This document shows, piece by piece, positions 6,476 to 8,586 of a DNA stretch of 8,586 nucleotides. Below the pieces are notes generated by a model. The model did no database searches. It had not been told where the DNA came from and saw only the letters and a program-made list of their open reading frames with translations. The position numbers were made by a program, and so were the translations under genes. The stretch's first letter is position 1. Each line of letters begins with the position of its first letter. Source of the DNA: CAZKGE01 sp964541695 (GTDB lineage: Bacteria > Bacillota > Clostridia > Christensenellales > CAG-138); the NCBI GenBank assembly GCA_964541695.1, contig CAZIRB010000092.1, positions 1-8,586 of the forward strand. The letters are read 5' to 3'.

Positions 6476-6509
6476 AAGCGGCGGCGCCCCAAATCGGGCG
6501 CCGCCGCTT
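6476..6509 (-). terminator. Strong hairpin terminator between the repeat copies
   Basis: AAGCGGCGGCGCCC (6476-6489), loop CAAATC, and its perfect 14-bp complement (6496-6509). Read on the minus strand the stem runs into TTTTG, so it would stop transcripts from the pseudokinase gene about 195 nt after its stop. On the plus strand only TT follows, so it would serve the peptidase gene only as a weak bidirectional terminator. Confidence 0.7.
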
Positions 6510-6546
6510 CATCGCTTGCTAAAAAATTCCGGGGTTGTCAGGGGCT

Positions 6547-6692
6547 GCAACCTCTGACCCATCGATTCCGGCTGCGTCGGCTCTGCCGATGCAACGGATC
6601 GCCCACTAGGGGCGGTTTCCGCGTGTTTTTTGCCGCCCGGGAGTCCGAAGGACGAGAGGAAAAAAGCGGTTATCCCGTCAAAAACCGGTTTT
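6547..6692 (+). repeat. Direct repeat, copy 2 (146 bp)
   Basis: Second copy of the element at 6325-6465, same orientation, offset 222-227 bp. The hairpin here is GCGTCGGC (6574-6581) with GCCGATGC (6585-6592) around TCT, extended by flanking T-A. The enclosing stem is CGATTCCG/CGGATCG with one bulged T. Its right end lies 11 bp from the pseudokinase stop codon. Confidence 0.9.
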
Positions 6693-6703
6693 GGGGCGGA
6701 CTG

Positions 6704-8356
6704 TCAGCATTGGCGCGTCAGCTTATAGCTGGTATCGTTCTTATAGGCGAAAATCCAGATCGTATCGTAATCGACGATGGAGATGTAAAACAGCGCTCTG
6801 GTGTCGTTGGAATTCTCCTCCGGGAAAAGCAGCACGAGCCCGTCCTCAATCCGGTAATAGTCGCCATAGTTGAACCACGGCAGATCATAGTGGGTGTGCC
6901 CGTCCTCCGACATGCGGAAGTAATGGCCGCCGCCCCTCCAGTCGCCGGTTAAAAACTCCTTGGCGGTGCTGTCGTACTTCATGATCAGCTCGTTGGCGTC
7001 CTCAAAGCCGATCAGGCACATCAGGTCGTACGAGATGCCGGACAGGTTATTCCCCTCGCGCGCGTCGAGAAGCACGAGATAGTCTTTGCAGCGCTCGTAG
7101 TCCCCGAGCTGCGTAAATATCGCCCTGGCCGCGTCGTTGTTCCAGCTCTCGTATTGCCCGACCGCCTCGGCGTACCGGTCGGCCCGGCTCTGCTCGATCT
7201 CGGCCAGCTTCGCGCCCGCCTCCGCGTAGCCGCCCTGGTACAGGACCGTCAGCACCTGCTCCGCGGCCTCGTATTCGCCCTGCTCGATTTGGTCGCAGGC
7301 CTTGAGGTACATCGTCTCGTTGATCTTCTTGGCGGAGTCCTTGTATGCCGCGATAAACCGGTAAGTCCCGATGGCGTCGTCGTATTTTTTGTGCATCACC
7401 AGGTAGTGGGCCTGCCGGTAATAGACCTCCTGCCGCGCGGTTTTGGCGTTCAAAAAATCGCCGAGCTCGCCGAACGTCTTGATCGCGGTCGCGTACTTTC
7501 TGTTCAGCGTGTCCGACGCGGCGTTAAAATAGTCGGTTAGCGGCATGTCGATACGCGAAGCAAACGGAATGCGCGCGTAGGTCTCGACGGCCTTCTCAAA
7601 GTTCAGCTCCTCCATCGCTTTAATCGCGGCGGAACCGTTGATATATACGTAGAGCGCGAACGCCACGATCAACCCGGCCGCCAGCGTCGAGACGGCAATG
7701 ACGCCCCACCTTCTCTTTTTCCGCCCGGGGACGATCGTGGCCAGTTCCGTAGACACGCCGTCCGCTGTGCCCGGCGTATCGGCCGCCGCGCCCGCCGCAC
7801 GCGGGCCGGGCGGCAGCAGCCGCTGCAACGGCGCAAAGCCGGGCCGCTTTTTACCGGCAAACGGCGCCTTCGCGGCCTCCGGCAAAGCGCCGTTGAGCGG
7901 CGAAAGCGCGTAGATCAGCTCCTGCATGGACGCGTAGCGGTCCTCCGGCAATTCGGCAAGCCCCTTCTTTGCCGCGCTCTCCAGCAGCGTCAGGCTCTCG
8001 CCCGCCGGGCTGCCCGCGGCGCGCGCCACATGGACAAGCAGCGCGCAAAACGCGTAGATGTCCGACTTGACGCCCGCAAACGCGCCGCCGCGCCGCTCCG
8101 GCGAGAGGAACTCCTCCGTCGGCACGCCCTCGCGCTTTTCAAGCCGGCAGCCGGCCGTCGTGACGGTCACGCAGGCCGGGCAGAGGTTCTGGAACACCAG
8201 GCCGGAGTTGTGCATGTCGCGCAGCTGCAGCGCCGCGGGCATGAGCAGCACTGCGACACTTGAAGCGTCGAGCGGCTGCGTCAAAAGGCCAAGATAGGTC
8301 GTCAGCGGAAGCGAAGCGCCCTTCCAAAACATGGATTGCAATTCCTCTCCATCCAT
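6704..8356 (-). CDS. Membrane pseudokinase with C-lobe only, one TM helix, helical repeats and C-terminal beta-rich domain
   Basis: 550 aa from the ATG at 8356, which has no ribosome site. An ATG at 8332 (542 aa) has GGAGAGG 11 nt upstream and may be the true start. A GTG at 8461 overlaps the promoter and is rejected. Residues 12-150 match the kinase C-lobe: ASLPLTTYL, LRDMHNSGLVFQNLCP (46-60), FLSPER (83-88), KSDIYAFCALL (97-107) and EDRYASMQEL. The HRD-x-K motif has become F-Q-N-L-C, the DFG segment is gone, and the whole N-lobe with the ATP-binding Lys is absent, so it cannot be an active kinase. GRKKRR (211-216) precedes one TM helix (about 217-238), placing the pseudokinase inside and residues 240-550 outside. 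That part has TPR-like helical repeats (about 245-430) and a C-terminal domain, GDWRGGGHYF to the end, rich in beta-strand aromatics and lipocalin-like. A sensing or scaffold role is inferred. Confidence 0.82.
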   Translation of the reverse strand: MDGEELQSMFWKGASLPLTTYLGLLTQPLDASSVAVLLMPAALQLRDMHNSGLVFQNLCPACVTVTTAGCRLEKREGVPTEEFLSPERRGGAFAGVKSDIYAFCALLVHVARAAGSPAGESLTLLESAAKKGLAELPEDRYASMQELIYALSPLNGALPEAAKAPFAGKKRPGFAPLQRLLPPGPRAAGAAADTPGTADGVSTELATIVPGRKKRRWGVIAVSTLAAGLIVAFALYVYINGSAAIKAMEELNFEKAVETYARIPFASRIDMPLTDYFNAASDTLNRKYATAIKTFGELGDFLNAKTARQEVYYRQAHYLVMHKKYDDAIGTYRFIAAYKDSAKKINETMYLKACDQIEQGEYEAAEQVLTVLYQGGYAEAGAKLAEIEQSRADRYAEAVGQYESWNNDAARAIFTQLGDYERCKDYLVLLDAREGNNLSGISYDLMCLIGFEDANELIMKYDSTAKEFLTGDWRGGGHYFRMSEDGHTHYDLPWFNYGDYYRIEDGLVLLFPEENSNDTRALFYISIVDYDTIWIFAYKNDTSYKLTRQC

Positions 8357-8390
8357 AAAACAATCAGTCGGCGGCCGCGTGCAAACGCGC

Positions 8391-8422
8391 AAAAAACGGG
8401 CGGCGCGGCCGTTCCCGCCGCC
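8391..8422 (-). promoter_or_regulatory. Terminator-like hairpin in the pseudokinase leader (possible attenuator)
   Basis: On the minus strand GGCGGCG (8416-8422), a 10-nt loop, CGCCGCC (8399-8405), then CG and six T (8391-8396). It lies after the predicted start point near 8445 and before the start codon, so a transcript from the 8452-8480 promoter must pass it. It may be conditional. The leader's high GC content makes chance stems common. Confidence 0.45.
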
Positions 8423-8451
8423 GCGTCCGCGCGCGCACCGCACAGTATTGT

Positions 8452-8480
8452 ATTGTAGCACTCCCGGTAAATTTCGACAA
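8452..8480 (-). promoter_or_regulatory. Sigma-A promoter of the pseudokinase gene
   Basis: On the minus strand TTGTCG (8475-8480), a 17-bp spacer, TACAAT (8452-8457): 4/6 and 5/6 matches with ideal spacing in an otherwise GC-rich stretch. The predicted start near 8445 leaves about 90 nt of leader. Confidence 0.65.
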
Positions 8481-8519
8481 GAATCACATTGCCGCGTCCG
8501 CGGCGTGGATTTGCGTTTT

Positions 8520-8586
8520 TTACCCCCGTTCCCGCCCCGCGTGGCGGCAGATGGCGGTAAAGCTCTCCGCGCTGATGTAATGCTCC
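8520..8586 (-). CDS. C-terminal end of an unidentified protein, cut by the right window edge
   Basis: On the minus strand the frame entering from the right edge reads EHYISAESFTAICRHAGRER, then Gly and a TAA stop at 8520-8522. The 21 residues look protein-like, with an ordinary helix-forming composition; the alternative reading frames across the same 67 bases were not ruled out in detail. The fragment is too short to name. It is oriented like the pseudokinase gene and ends about 40 nt before that gene's -35 box. No terminator with a T-run is visible between them, so read-through is possible. It may be a functional partner of the pseudokinase, but nothing in the fragment shows this. Confidence 0.5.
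   Translation of the reverse strand, partial: EHYISAESFTAICRHAGRERG

Larger units (their letters stand above)
6310..6703. other. Gene-free stretch with repeat pair, palindrome and terminator
   Basis: These 394 bases separate the convergent peptidase and pseudokinase genes. Besides the two repeat copies, the palindrome and the terminator listed separately, I see no convincing coding frame. A plus-strand frame from 6404 runs through the repeat and the terminator into the antisense of the pseudokinase and has no ribosome site. Confidence 0.75.

Noticed and set aside
6325..6692. The repeat pair as a CRISPR array or insertion sequence
   Set aside because: Only two long, diverged copies with no short regular spacers, no Cas genes, no transposase frame and no terminal inverted repeats.
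6404..6952. Plus-strand frame of 182 codons through repeat copy 2
   Set aside because: It begins inside repeat copy 1, crosses the terminator stem and ends antisense to the pseudokinase C-terminus. There is no ribosome site, and the two repeat copies differ by gaps not divisible by three.
8357..8461. N-terminal extension of the pseudokinase from a GTG at 8461
   Set aside because: It would place the start codon within the predicted promoter, upstream of the transcription start. The 35 residues are Arg/Gly-rich and match no kinase N-lobe element.

Overview
The window looks like a scaffold from a high-GC Firmicute, most likely a clostridial gut or environmental bacterium of the Oscillospirales/Christensenellales kind. 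This is inferred from the strong Shine-Dalgarno sites, the near-consensus sigma-A promoters, the high-GC codon use and the gene families. A run of exactly 100 N (3755-3854) marks a scaffold join, so neighbourhood across it is not certain.

Left part (1-3754): four genes on the minus strand form a tight operon read right to left. They are a fold-type I PLP enzyme of the class V aminotransferase family, a VOC (glyoxalase-fold) protein, an Asp/Glu racemase-superfamily enzyme with both catalytic cysteines, and a small probable dimeric alpha-beta barrel protein cut by the left edge. A Crp/Fnr-family regulator is transcribed divergently from a near-consensus promoter and ends at a clear intrinsic terminator. 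The 207-bp intergenic region between them carries a perfect 6-5-6 inverted repeat (2946-2962) that overlaps the candidate -35 box of the operon, so the regulator probably controls this uncharacterised small-molecule (amino-acid-like) metabolic cluster.

Middle part (3855-6309): a DUF4438-type protein (minus) and an M29-family metallo-aminopeptidase (plus) are divergent across a 262-bp region. That region holds several dyads, including a second perfect 6-5-6 inverted repeat just upstream of the peptidase -10 box.

Right part (6310-8586): a gene-free stretch of about 390 bp contains two direct copies of a roughly 145-bp element of about 90% identity. A 24-bp perfect palindrome closes copy 1, and a 14-bp-stem terminator lies between the copies. 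Substitutions between the copies that fall in a predicted hairpin all preserve pairing on the plus strand, which suggests a structured RNA or RNA-active repeat. To its right lies a minus-strand membrane protein: a pseudokinase that keeps only the kinase C-lobe, one transmembrane helix, a helical-repeat region and a C-terminal beta-rich domain. It has a good promoter followed by a terminator-like hairpin in its leader. The last 67 bp hold the C-terminus of another minus-strand gene.

The most notable items are the repeat pair, the N-lobe-less pseudokinase with its possible attenuator, and the unassigned racemase/PLP/VOC operon with its regulator.
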